DNA of 21,378 bases, taken from the IMG/VR virus record IMGVR_UViG_3300020442_003129, positions 1 through 21,378 of that record. One strand, written 5' to 3'. A model generated the notes under the pieces. That model was not told where the DNA came from. It made no database searches and saw only the letters and a list, made by a program, of their open reading frames with translations. Both the position numbers and the translations under genes were made by a program. The DNA comes from a virus. How positions within the stretch are numbered: position 1 is the first letter of the stretch; each line of letters begins with the position of its first letter. Positions 9,101 to 16,800 of this stretch are shown here, piece by piece.

Positions 9101-12100
9101 GTATCTTGGAAGACTAGAATATACAGGAGTATAAACAGGATCAGTTACAAGACCATTTCCAGTACGCCACTTACGCATTGCAAAGATAGCTAGTTCTCTA
9201 GCATACTCAATGGCACGTACAGTTTGAATGATTTCAAAGTCAATAGTAGTATCAATGAAAGTATTGGTGGCGTCAATATACTTCTTAGCACCATCAATAA
9301 TATTATTGTTACTACCAAATTCTAAATCTTGAATCAGAGCATCAAGGAAATATCTAATATCTCTCTTACATTTCTCATCGCTAATAGGAATACTGAAACT
9401 AGGATATGTTTTCTGTGTTGTTACACCATCAATAACACACTCAACTACAACACCTTCAAGTTCAATAATACTATCTTCTGCAATGCCAGGAATTGATGTG
9501 TTGACAGTAACAACTGCATTACCAGTAATAGCATGATCATATTGGAAATCAGTTACATTGTAAGTGACTCCACCAAATTTAACAGTACCACCACTAACAT
9601 ATGTGTGTGCAAATCTAGATGCACCTAAGAAAATCTTAAAGCTATCGCCACCAGTAGATAGACTGTTAGAAGCACTTCTAACAAATGTATGAGCAACTTG
9701 AGGTCTGAACTTAACAGCGTCTGCTGTAGACGCTTCAAAGTAGTGCTGTGACTGTGGTTCGTGCTTGATAGCATTTGCTGTAGCACCTGTAAATGTATGT
9801 GTAGTAGTGTTAGAAGAAACACCTACGTTAATAGTAATTGTGCCGTCTTGATGATCAATAGCATTACTAGAAGTGCCACCAACGTATGTGTGGGAACCAG
9901 TATAAGATGATTGACCAACATTAACATCAAAAGTATTTTGAGTTACATTAGAAATTTCCAACCATCTGTTTGATGCAGGATCAAAACCAGCACGAGGATA
10001 GGTCTTAGTAACTGTGTTTCCATCTAGAACACATGTATAAGATAGAGCTCCGTCAGCAATCTTAATGTAATCACCATCTGAGAATCCATGATTTGCAACT
10101 TGGAGGGTTATGTTACCTGTTGCTGCATCGTAAGGAGCATCAGTAACATCATGTTGAGTTGATCCAACCGCAGTAATAGCAATAGATTTCTTATCTGCAT
10201 ATGGATCAATACCAGGACGAGGATAAGTTTTAGGAGATGAAGGATCTTGTAAACAAGTAAATGTTAGTGAATTATTTTCAATAGTAATGTTACGACCAAC
10301 ACCTAAACCATGCTGTCCAATGGTAAGAACCATTTCTCCAGTGCTAGGAGTATAAACAGCATTTGTTGGTTGGAAATATTTGTTAGAAGCAGATGCACCA
10401 ATATTTACAGTAATACCAGTTGCTGTCTTACTTGTAATTTTAACAGATCTGTTAGATGCAGGATCAATTCCTGGACGAGGATAAGTCTTAGCTGTGTCAC
10501 GGTTATCCATGTCACATGTAAATGACAAGGAATTGTTATCAATAATAACACTTCCGCCAACTGGTAGAGAATGAGTTCCAATTTCAAGAACTAAATCTCC
10601 AGTAGCAGGATCGTATGATGTTCCTGATTGTGGAGTAAAATCTTGATCTGCAGGTGAAGCACCAACATTAACAGTAAATGTATCGTTAGTTTTTGATAAG
10701 ATTGGAAGTGCTCTTCCAGATCCTGGATCAGTTGGTCTTGGATAACTATGCTCTGTGGCATTATTATCCATTGCACAAGTAAATGTGAGACTATTGTCTG
10801 CAATAGAAATACCAGTTCCAACATCAAATCCATGTGCAGTACTAGTAAATACTAAGTCTCCAGTTGCAGCATCATAAGTAACATCTGATGGTGTTAAAGT
10901 TTGTGATGTTGAACCACCAATCTCATATACTGAATAAAAGTCTTTACTAAATTCGTCATTGATTCTTCCTACAACTTCATCAGCAATAAACTCTCTATTG
11001 TTCCTAATCTGAAGCGAAGCATCTTGGAATCTTCTAGCAACAGGAGTTGCTTCTTGGAACTTAAATGGTGAGTTAAGTAGAGATAAAGTTACAGACTTAG
11101 AGAAAGATTGAACCTGTGCAAATTGACCAGGATCATAATTGTTGTTAGTTAATGAAGGTAACTTCTTAGGAATAACAAAACGTCTGGATCTACCATCAGG
11201 ATCTTCAATGACTTTATAAATTCTTTGCTTACCATTCAACATGGATAAGTCTGGAGCTGATGTAGAAAGATTTTGGATTAAAATCTCTTCACCTTCTTTG
11301 AAGTCGTGGATGTTATCCGATTCAACCAGTGGGTTTGTATAGAAAATAATACCACCAAGATCTTCAGGTGTACCGTAATCACCAAAACCGCCAGTTGCAA
11401 TACTAGGATCTCCCTGTAGAGAGAAGTCAATTCTACTGATTGGTAGTGGAGGATCTGTTAGGTTAGGTCTGTTCTCAAACACAACCTCACCTTCAGGTCT
11501 AATTGAAATAATGTCGGTTGTAACCAGAGAATATGTGTCTCTAATGTATGTAAATTCTAGAGTTCCTGTTCCGTTATTAGCAGCACCAGTATCATGAGTT
11601 GGGTTTGTTTCTCCAGAGGTACCAGCAACTGTTACGTTGTATACATGATCCTCTGTCCAAACAAGTTGACCAACAGTATATGCTGTTAATGGTTGGAATC
11701 TTTGACTATTTGCACCACCATATACTAATGTTTCACCAGCGTTTACAGAACCAGATGTTTGTACAAAATCAAATGAACCATTAACAAATGCACTATTTCC
11801 AGTAACATCATCAAATTGAACATTTCTAGATGTAACAATACCACCAGCGTTAACACCTCTTAGTTCAATACCAGCTACTAGATTGTTGAGACCTCCATTA
11901 GACTGGAATGTTGTTCTGAAAACTGACTCACCAAAGATTTGATGACCAACAGGGAATTGGGTTCCAGCATCTCCATTTTGAAGGAAATCATAAGTAATTC
12001 TTTGCTTATCGTCAAAGACCATAGCAAAGTCCCAAGTAAAGGTGTCAGCACCTTCTTGGTCTCTATAAGTAACACCAATAACGTAGTTCTTATCACCAAA

Positions 12101-13273
12101 CTTAAATATATGCTTTCTTGGGTTGGCAGGACGAATGATAACCAAACGTAGGTTGTCACCAACAATAGAAGCATCAGGTGGGAGAGACATTGGGTTGTCT
12201 TCCGTGTAGTCACCACCTGCAATAATAATAGATTCTTTTACGCCAGGTGTTTCCCATGCCAACTGACATGCTTTCTTAATTGTTCTAACTGGATTAACTG
12301 GAGAACGACCATCGTTATTGTCGTCACCAATCAATTGGGAAACGTAAATACGACCACCAACGTCATTCGTTGCTAGGTTAAGAACGTATTCAGTAGTTGC
12401 AATCTTGTCAGACTTATCACCCAATAGTGGAGTAATAGATCTTGGATATATTCCAGTTTCTCCACTTGTGTTATAGAAAACTTCGTTTGGATCAGATACG
12501 CGGAAACCAATGTGTTTAAACTGAACACCAGGAACAGGATTATCTAATGGATTACCATTAATTTCAATTCCATCAGTATGAAGAGGTGGATCTAATGGAT
12601 TTGATGATGTAGTACCAACGTTTAATGATTGGTATACATTAGGACCACGGAAAACAAAAGTATTTTGCTGTAATAATCTATCTGGTGCCCAAGGGGTACC
12701 AGTGTTATTCATGAAAGTTTTTAAGTTTGGTGCTCTCTGAGCTGCGTCAGGAGTAACCAAATTATCAATATCTAGGTTTAGAATTCTCGCAGTATCAGAA
12801 ATGATAGATGTAGAAGTTCTGATAGCACCGTTAATATCAAGTTCAAAGTCTACTGTATCGAGAAACGCTGTCGCAGTAGCACCTACACCATTACCACCAC
12901 TAATTGTAATTGTAGGAGCAGTAGTATAACCAGCACCTGGATTATCAATAAGGATACCAGCAACTCTACCTTCTGGAGAAATAGAAGCAGAAGCAGCTGC
13001 TTGGACTGGATTGTCACCTAAAGGAGCACTAACTGTAACCGTAGGTTGAGTGGTGTAACCAGAACCTGGATTATCTACTGTGATAGTGTCAATTCTGTTT
13101 CCAGTTCTATTGATACCAACACGAGGTACTTTCGTTGTTGGTTCAATTAGGGCACGCAAGACCTCTTTTTCATCAGTTCCAGTACCCGATCTCAACGAGA
13201 TCTCGTTATCTCCAATAATTTGGGGAGCACTAGCCCTAATTTGCTCTTTGTCAGAATTAAACTTAAAGCTCAT
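3194..13273 (-). CDS. Giant modular tail-fibre-like virion structural protein
   Basis: The product is 3359 residues (roughly 350 kDa), with no signal or membrane segments. Segments in order: Gly-Tyr-Thr beta repeats (about 63-145); a pectate-lyase-like beta-helix opening with IYVSQLIGDDNNDGRSP and GGDYTEDNPMSLPPDASIVGDNL (306-405); an IYxVT-type cassette (525-578); helical module part A (about 747-775); a degenerate tandem array with C..D...KTYPRPG (798-1298); helical part B with EKCKRDIRYFLDAL and AMRKW (1298-1370) and a second complete helical copy (1432-1532); a further beta-helix-like stretch (1640-1760); the tail-fibre signatures LPTQKAVKDFI and GDIAIQQDTTTSFILNND (1974-2060); more GYT repeats; LDADTLDGAQGAFY and WHSGNDG (about 2518-2692); and a final GPIGVG...TWVIL end. 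These are shared features of cyanomyovirus fibre-like proteins. Role inferred: a long fibre or baseplate appendage. It has a weak ribosome site and its own late-promoter-like element. Confidence 0.88.
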   Translation of the reverse strand: MSFKFNSDKEQIRASAPQIIGDNEISLRSGTGTDEKEVLRALIEPTTKVPRVGINRTGNRIDTITVDNPGSGYTTQPTVTVSAPLGDNPVQAAASASISPEGRVAGILIDNPGAGYTTAPTITISGGNGVGATATAFLDTVDFELDINGAIRTSTSIISDTARILNLDIDNLVTPDAAQRAPNLKTFMNNTGTPWAPDRLLQQNTFVFRGPNVYQSLNVGTTSSNPLDPPLHTDGIEINGNPLDNPVPGVQFKHIGFRVSDPNEVFYNTSGETGIYPRSITPLLGDKSDKIATTEYVLNLATNDVGGRIYVSQLIGDDNNDGRSPVNPVRTIKKACQLAWETPGVKESIIIAGGDYTEDNPMSLPPDASIVGDNLRLVIIRPANPRKHIFKFGDKNYVIGVTYRDQEGADTFTWDFAMVFDDKQRITYDFLQNGDAGTQFPVGHQIFGESVFRTTFQSNGGLNNLVAGIELRGVNAGGIVTSRNVQFDDVTGNSAFVNGSFDFVQTSGSVNAGETLVYGGANSQRFQPLTAYTVGQLVWTEDHVYNVTVAGTSGETNPTHDTGAANNGTGTLEFTYIRDTYSLVTTDIISIRPEGEVVFENRPNLTDPPLPISRIDFSLQGDPSIATGGFGDYGTPEDLGGIIFYTNPLVESDNIHDFKEGEEILIQNLSTSAPDLSMLNGKQRIYKVIEDPDGRSRRFVIPKKLPSLTNNNYDPGQFAQVQSFSKSVTLSLLNSPFKFQEATPVARRFQDASLQIRNNREFIADEVVGRINDEFSKDFYSVYEIGGSTSQTLTPSDVTYDAATGDLVFTSTAHGFDVGTGISIADNSLTFTCAMDNNATEHSYPRPTDPGSGRALPILSKTNDTFTVNVGASPADQDFTPQSGTSYDPATGDLVLEIGTHSLPVGGSVIIDNNSLSFTCDMDNRDTAKTYPRPGIDPASNRSVKITSKTATGITVNIGASASNKYFQPTNAVYTPSTGEMVLTIGQHGLGVGRNITIENNSLTFTCLQDPSSPKTYPRPGIDPYADKKSIAITAVGSTQHDVTDAPYDAATGNITLQVANHGFSDGDYIKIADGALSYTCVLDGNTVTKTYPRAGFDPASNRWLEISNVTQNTFDVNVGQSSYTGSHTYVGGTSSNAIDHQDGTITINVGVSSNTTTHTFTGATANAIKHEPQSQHYFEASTADAVKFRPQVAHTFVRSASNSLSTGGDSFKIFLGASRFAHTYVSGGTVKFGGVTYNVTDFQYDHAITGNAVVTVNTSIPGIAEDSIIELEGVVVECVIDGVTTQKTYPSFSIPISDEKCKRDIRYFLDALIQDLEFGSNNNIIDGAKKYIDATNTFIDTTIDFEIIQTVRAIEYARELAIFAMRKWRTGNGLVTDPVYTPVYSSLPRYFDPTIIDDLNAGGACNNVKSAIDTLAYLFVDVLANNASGTYLDAAYLIARNRDHIVDEAYNDAINQFPSLNLNNVDERKCRRDINLVISALLKNLVLGGNDAVVTYAELYFTGTELTGVPASELPATRYAFTAARDLCIEAMRNWNDSSGNPTTASFTPIPRFTDPSILADPLGNPLCAQVEATITTLFGVLDDILGSVVAPGATTKTTGTLLDTAGLYNYADSVITDFNGNKVTVKSTYDDFPIIEASPYTQNASIISKLGGGGALVDGSKVKQPNCPFPGLNLDGTAKFPNQGKSMVASAFTIVSEGGVGYKIIEDGYVQLVSVFCIFTADGILAESGGYASVTNSASNFGIYSLRARGFRRECYDFDQATISNVSSTPTGRTIFSVSGLGREPLEHYVVKIDGFVNTDPEIEYFVDAVEGVTVGPPFSAQLTLESGAGGPASFKSIATDQVVSLASLVGENLKLHRPSIVNSSSHTWEYAGSGTTYLALPENGGTKIEANEQVSEDYGRTYVSGTDELGDFKVGTFARIENRTGNITFTGTVTISEVEFLKLKGGDVVVTGFDNSNTLGGANSSDSKLPTQKAVKDFITNALGPYINKPFSTNPVPRALVELTDSGKISEDQIPPLRPFQVYTVANQNERLAIEGALAGDIAIQQDTTTSFILNNDNESLFTSFAVDPTLQFTIGDVFTGSVSGGKIQSTEYRQGVVFQVNITDGGSGYITPPVVTVSGGNPQAGAVDALITTTIANGQVVIMNIELFNGFVGGKGYTTPPTITIAAPAGSGTQATATALIESRLYGDIVNNIKIVDTDTILSSDLPAETININRVVNTSADNNNNWVSLSTNQIAASDITSGVISTARLASNASGVDSAANSFTFLRGDQAYAPAVQTIKGPETRYFAQLKLQANSGSSQLIFDSNSDFLKGHDIVPITGIQTDTNIDGVLTESGNTTITLDKFITSTLPAGTVLEFNRGKSPLTVESSQTEGGFVEEVVIQNGGSGFTDGQYFNLPLTGGAGSGLRANLVVSAGAVTDVTIVAGGKDYGQNTSQQNVDFIVSSAPSEIGGGTGLNLLAKVTTVLRQYANVTIDVDRVSDLTTSGDPYGTLGVARFFKQQFLIGEAGNGSVQINTGPDSGLDADTLDGAQGAFYLNSGNQNAGTLPVNRLSGTYDINISNQSGSTLRLKSSTNSPTGNPSPDEFSAGIIADTKNNSADGLSDGGTRHMVLTLRNGGTDFDATFGGVRQLAFTDANADVGAGMFLRGSFNSPANSFGNWHEIWHSGNDGTLSGLDADRLDGRQGTWYQSAQHMDFGYLSNERLPVLQREKDFLSKLRVMDWTGNVRVNVLVRDELLNTTPFVAGQSVNLYTASGIARGAISITKVEPNQDTNDPANNYTLITGSLTSGDFDSFDDAEFIGTGGVGNAFQFQNWNVAQVDDNADGDIDGTYEVISGESVSGNARLKLGRADGQASDPSIYFRSSQLVASDYNVAFIASGGGSTNGSGSLETKVGNNNAFTINGNRIWNEGNITFDSTNVAGSGVIRDQSGNFAAGTITANLTGSASNNVLKGGDTMTGALVISNVVAANQALQVSGRADFLSNITVAEDLAVDTDTLFVDASKDSVGINIGTTLDTAVGLEVKGGNTAALRIQGGGTGITSTNHMLLLDVRDNYYDDTNHAMMFLSSGNPGSIVPGQGAHWVFNGRASDRDFIFRNNSSNKLTIQGDGGVVIENSGTNDGLTVDNMIVTQTGLTLGTTANNDEAPIYFLGNTGGSDGSGGYLSNFRVGNGIIGNDIFEITANDGSQGATTWKSTPALAIQGTNNRVAINTTTFQGQDNTDPNNIITRFYALNIEGNFNINNGNLFVDNKPFVTSRWTEAPNNTDIFRPTKVGINFTSAADPREALDVEGDVYLTGTLKANGQEQWIDQYGVVKVSSSTINEDLTISSGLNAFSFGPIGVGTNNIVTIQNGATWVIL
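5935..6131 (-). repeat. Gly-Tyr-Thr-type beta repeat pair, third block in the giant protein
   Basis: Protein-level repeat: VVIQNGGSGFTDGQYF followed by VTDVTIVAGGKDYGQN. Each unit has a hydrophobic strand, G-G/S-G/K-(Y/F/DY), then a second strand and a Gly-rich turn. The pattern matches the blocks at 6705-6967 and 12840-13087 and those in the neighbouring genes. Confidence 0.55.
6705..6967 (-). repeat. Gly-Tyr-Thr-type beta repeat pair, second block in the giant protein
   Basis: Two units, ITDGGSGYITPPVVTVSGG and GGKGYTTPPTITIAAPAG, each followed by an Ala/Thr-rich strand. The unit is about 35-45 residues. Likely a small beta-sandwich or beta-hairpin spacer in the fibre; the fold is inferred from the alternating hydrophobic pattern. 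Confidence 0.6.
8665..9381 (-). repeat. Duplicated helical module (KCxRDI ... AMRxW) in the giant protein
   Basis: Two copies at protein level. Copy 1 includes DEKCKRDIRYFLDALIQDL, an amphipathic stretch, and AIFAMRKW. Copy 2 includes DERKCRRDINLVISALLKNL and LCIEAMRNW, preceded by YLDAAYLIARNRDHIVDEAY. The Cys and the RDI, ALxxxL and AMRxW positions are conserved. The start of copy 1 (FQDASLQIRNNREFIADEVV) lies far upstream at about 10948-11033, separated by the tandem array. Related helical modules are, as I recall, common in cyanophage structural proteins; their role is not known to me. Confidence 0.65.
9380..10882 (-). repeat. Degenerate five-unit protein repeat array (YDxATG ... C..D ... 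KTYP) in the giant protein
   Basis: Four clear units start near 10882, 10620, 10363 and 10140 (about 75-87 codons each). Each has YD/YT-x-(A/S)TG, an I-x-H-G-L type loop, NSLTFTC followed by a short acidic turn, KTYPRPG(I/F)DP, then an IT-x-V-N-(V/I)-G-A-S end. A shorter repetitive zone follows (about 9560-9905; HTYVGGTSSNAI, HTFTGATANAIK, HYFEASTADAVK). A divergent fifth unit ends the array (9380-9547): YDHAITGN, ECVIDGVTTQKTYPSFSIP. Cys and KTYP are kept in all five. Repetition is at protein level; the DNA copies are diverged, so this is old or subject to selection. Confidence 0.7.
11545..11702 (-). repeat. IYxVT/HxxG cassette in the giant protein (second copy in the 1423-residue gene)
   Basis: The segment QPLTAYTVGQLVWTEDHVYN, then VTVAGTSGE, NPTHDTGAANNGTGTLEF, matches at conserved positions the segment around 14895-15110: VVGDYLKYRNNIYEVTAV, then GNPPIHNSGATTNGDLEL. 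Shared are the VG-x-L-V/K-x, V/IYxVT, P-x-H-x-(T/S)GA-x-xNG and L-x-F positions. It is a short beta module resembling those attached to carbohydrate-binding proteins, but I cannot assign a family. Confidence 0.5.
12055..12360 (-). other. Pectate-lyase-like beta-helix segment of the giant protein
   Basis: Residues about 306-405 read GGRIYVSQLIGDDNNDGRSP, a TIKKACQLA helix, IIIAGGDYTEDNPMSLPPDA and SIVGDNLRLVIIRPANPRK. The order (YVS..G.D.N.G.S, a short helix, then G.Y.E and SI.G) is the usual opening of right-handed parallel beta-helix proteins of the DUF1565/pectate-lyase superfamily, which many phages use in fibres and tailspikes. No catalytic residues can be assigned from sequence alone, so a structural role is as likely as a depolymerase. 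Confidence 0.55.
12840..13087 (-). repeat. Gly-Tyr-Thr-type beta repeat pair at the N-terminus of the giant protein
   Basis: Two units: ITVDNPGSGYTTQPTVTVSA and ILIDNPGAGYTTAPTITISG, about 48 residues apart. They match units at 6705-6967 and in the 1423-residue and partial upstream proteins. Confidence 0.65.
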
Positions 13274-13311
13274 TTTCTATCAGCCTGCAGACTTAAAATA
13301 TTTCTCTTTTC

Positions 13312-13318
13312 TATTTAG
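13312..13318 (-). promoter_or_regulatory. Possible late promoter for the giant gene (CTAAATA)
   Basis: CTAAATA on the minus strand lies just after the TAG stop of the 169-residue gene and 39 bases before the ATG at 13273. It is a variant of the T4-family late octamer (I recall CTAAATA being described as a cyanophage form). It overlaps a perfect 10-base palindrome, TTAGTACTAA (13315-13324). The 47-base spacer here is long for this cluster, which fits a regulatory site. Confidence 0.4.
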
Positions 13319-13320
13319 TA

Positions 13321-13830
13321 CTAAGTCCAGTCAATGCTTACCACTTTCACATAAGCAACCCATTTAATTGTACGAGTTGTTCCTGCACGAGAGGTATTAT
13401 AACTAAAAGTATTTGCGGAACCAGCAATAAAAGGATTGATAGTCCAAGTTTGACCTGATGGAATAGCATCCTTAATTATAGTTGTCATTGTGGACAGTTC
13501 AGATACTACCCCATCGTTAGCTACTTTAAGAACAGTATCCAATTTTGTACAGATATTTCCAGATGCATTATCATTAACTCCAACAATAAAAGTCTCTACA
13601 AAATTAATTGAATTACTTGGTACAATAATTGTGGAGTTAACATCGTCTGTAGAAAGAACAGATGTATTAATACCTCTCAAAATATAATGAGTGGTAGAAC
13701 TATCACTATAGAAAGAATTTTTTACTTCTAATGAATTTACATTGGTAACATCTTTTTTCTCATTGATTAAAACTGTTTTATCAACTGAGAATCCTCCAAC
13801 GGAATCATATTTTTTTAAAATTTCTGGCAT
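13321..13830 (-). CDS. Small beta-rich putative virion protein, unknown function
   Basis: The product is 169 residues starting MPEILKKYDSVGGFSVDKTV. An N-terminal polar stretch (residues 1-45) is followed by alternating hydrophobic/polar strands to the end (IIVPSNSINFVETFIVGV, AIPSGQTWTINPFIAG, TSRAGTTRTIKWVAYVKVVS), suggesting a beta-sandwich. There are no cysteine clusters, catalytic motifs or membrane segments. A good Shine-Dalgarno site (AGAGG, 13836-13840) overlaps the stop of the upstream gene 5 bases before the ATG. I recall small proteins with a similar TRAGTT/IKWVA end in cyanophage fibre clusters, but no function. Its place between two giant fibre-like genes suggests a fibre-associated or joint protein (inference). 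Confidence 0.7.
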   Translation of the reverse strand: MPEILKKYDSVGGFSVDKTVLINEKKDVTNVNSLEVKNSFYSDSSTTHYILRGINTSVLSTDDVNSTIIVPSNSINFVETFIVGVNDNASGNICTKLDTVLKVANDGVVSELSTMTTIIKDAIPSGQTWTINPFIAGSANTFSYNTSRAGTTRTIKWVAYVKVVSIDWT

Positions 13831-13832
13831 TT

Positions 13833-16800
13833 TTACCTCTTAGTAATTTGAGAGACTACGGTGAATTCAACATCATCACCACTAGTTAGGCTAGTATCTA
13901 GTGTAAATGTAACTCTAACGTTTCCAGCATCATTCAAATCAAACACTGTGCTGAATTGATTTACTCCTGTTGAAATATTACCAATTTCAGAGAAGAAAAC
14001 ATCAGTTCCTTTATCAGTAACAGAATATTCAACAATTTCTTTATCACCAGTAGAGGTATTGTGTCCTGTAATGATCACTTTTGCTGATGCTTCAACAGAA
14101 GGATCATAGATAACTGCATCTCCTTCGTTAAGTGTTCCTCTTTCTAGAGTTACTTTCTTAGTTACAATTTTAAAATCAGCAATTTCAAGTTCTTTAAGTT
14201 CACTATCAAATAACTTAATACCATTGTAAGTTCCTGTTCCAAAACCTAGGTTGTAGAAAACGTCACCAGTATCAGTTAATCTAAGTAATGGGTCAGTTGT
14301 AAGACCAGAAGACAAACCAAGATCAAAAAACTCTCTGGTAGAGAACAAGAATGTTTTATCACTATTTGTATTGTCTAGTGTAGTTGCTAGATCAGAAAAT
14401 GTAATTGTGGCAGCATTAATATTAAATGTATCTGATGTTTCCGAATTAAGAGTATCTACACTGTAGAAATCAAGTCCAGAACCTGTTAATTGAAGCGTAT
14501 TACTATTTTGATTATAGAAGAATAAAATATCTTCATCAGCGCCAGGAGCTGACTCTGCCTGAATGAAAGTATCCTGATCAATATCTTTAACACCACCTAG
14601 ACCACCCCACTGTGCTCCATTGTATCCTTCAAACTGATTATCGTCAGTGTTATATCTTACAGATCCTTGTGCTGCATTTCCTTTTTGGTTATTGTTTCCA
14701 ACAGGAAGAACTAAAGAAGAACTAGCATTAATAACTGCTTTCTGTCCAGGATTTGGTTGAAGCACTAAATCATTAGTATCTGTTGAAATTGTATTTCCAG
14801 ATATACGAATTTCATTGTTGATAACTAAATCTGTAAATCCTAATGGATCAATATTAACCTCTGAAATTTCTTCAAATGTAAGAGAAGAAACTGCAGTAAC
14901 AGAGAAAGTAAGTTCTAAGTCACCATTTGTAGTTGCTCCAGAATTATGAATAGGAGGATTTCCACTAGAAGCAGTTAAGTTGATAGCTCCTGGTGCAGTG
15001 TTTGTAACCGCTGTTACTTCATAGATATTATTTCTATACTTAAGATAATCTCCTACTACTGCTGGACTATTTGCTGTCCAGTTACTATAAGCTGGTGCTG
15101 CAACATTAGGAGATCTTACTTTCTTAACATTAACAAATTCTTGATATTCAGTAGTAAATCTAACCGTATTTACAGCGTCATTATAGAACCATAATGTATT
15201 ATCATTTGCACCCACAGTCTCCTCTGCGAGAATGTAGGTATTGCCATCCTGATCCCTTACTCCACCAAGTGAAGACCAAGAAGTAGTAGAAGCACTATAT
15301 CCTTCATATGATTGACTATCTGTATTGAAACGAATTGCTCCATCTTCTGTTACGCCAGGTCTTTGAGCATCAGTTCCAACAGGAATAACAAGAGATGTGG
15401 ATGAGTTAACCTTGACTGATTGACCTAATGATGGAGTAAAGGTAATATTAGAACCAGCAGCAGATGAAACTACATTATCAGTAATGAAAAGTTTGTCATT
15501 GATATTTACAGAGTTTAATGTCTTAAGAACTCCTGTAACTTCAAGGTTTCCATTAGCATTATCAAAACTTCCTTTTCCTGAAAAATCTATGCCTCCTGAA
15601 AGATTAATTTGAGATGCAGTAATATCTAAAGTTCCACTATTATTGGTTATCTCATTTAAACTAATAGTATTTCCACTAATATTTCCAGAGGTCAGACTAG
15701 AGATATTACCACTTGAGGAACTTAAGGTAGAACTGGTAAGTCCTGCAGCAGTTAACATCCCAGTCAAAATGTTATTACTAATGATATCTACTTCATTAGT
15801 AGCCAAAACTTCAAGACTAAATCCAGAACCAAATGTTCTTGGGTTGTTTAAATCAACAGTAATTAATGCTTCTTCACCATTTTTTCCACCAACGTCTGAT
15901 GCCTCTGGGGAGTAGTAATAGAGATTTGGAGTATTATCATCTATTAAAATTGTTAGTTCATTGATTGTTCTAGTAACATTTCTGATAAACTCAAATCCTT
16001 TGAATTCTAATTGTACAGGACCAGAAGTTAGAGCAACATTACTTAATGTGATCGTTGTTCCATTGATAGATTCAACTACGGTATTTGGTAGTAACGCACC
16101 TGTTCCACTCAATACAGTTACTTCCATTCCAACAACAATGCCAGCAGCAGAGTTGACTGAAATATCTTTAGATACGTTTGATAATGTTGTTGATACAGGT
16201 GTAACAAGACTTGGAGCATGAATACCATCAGGATATGAACTAAGTGCAAATCCGATGCTTGTTAGAGATGAATCTTGAATATTAAAGACATATGTGTTTC
16301 CAGAATAAAATGTAAGATCTGGAAGTAATAATGGATTTCCAGTATCACCCAAAGAAAGGAAGTAGTAATCTTGAGGATTGGTACATGTATCTACAGTTCC
16401 TATTGCAGTATTAGTACTATCTTCTAAGTCATCTCCATTCTGAAGAACACCACCTAAAGCATTAAGGAAAGCTCTTGTTATATTGCCACCAGCAGATTCA
16501 ATTTTAAAAACTTCATATTGAACTGGAGTACCACCTCCCTCACCACCAGTTGCTGTCTGTATAACATCTCCTACTGCAAAAGCAGATGTAGAAACGTTTC
16601 CAGTAAAAGTTATTTCAATAACTGATGCAGAAGTAACTACGTATTCAATTGGAGAAACTAAATTTTCAGCATCTACAGAAAGTAAATTTCCTACTTCATA
16701 TCCAGTACCACCTTGAGTAATAGTAACATTGTTTACTGTTCCAACTGCTCCAACTGTATAAGCAAAAGGAGTAGTGCCTGAACCAAATACTTGTCCAAAG

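Noticed and set aside
9560-10882. CRISPR array or DNA-level satellite
   Set aside because: The periodicity is in the protein. The DNA copies differ at many positions, unit length varies, and the frame is kept throughout.
13283-13296. Near-palindrome AGCCTGCAGACT before the giant gene as a terminator stem
   Set aside because: It has no loop, needs wobble pairs and is not followed by a U-run.
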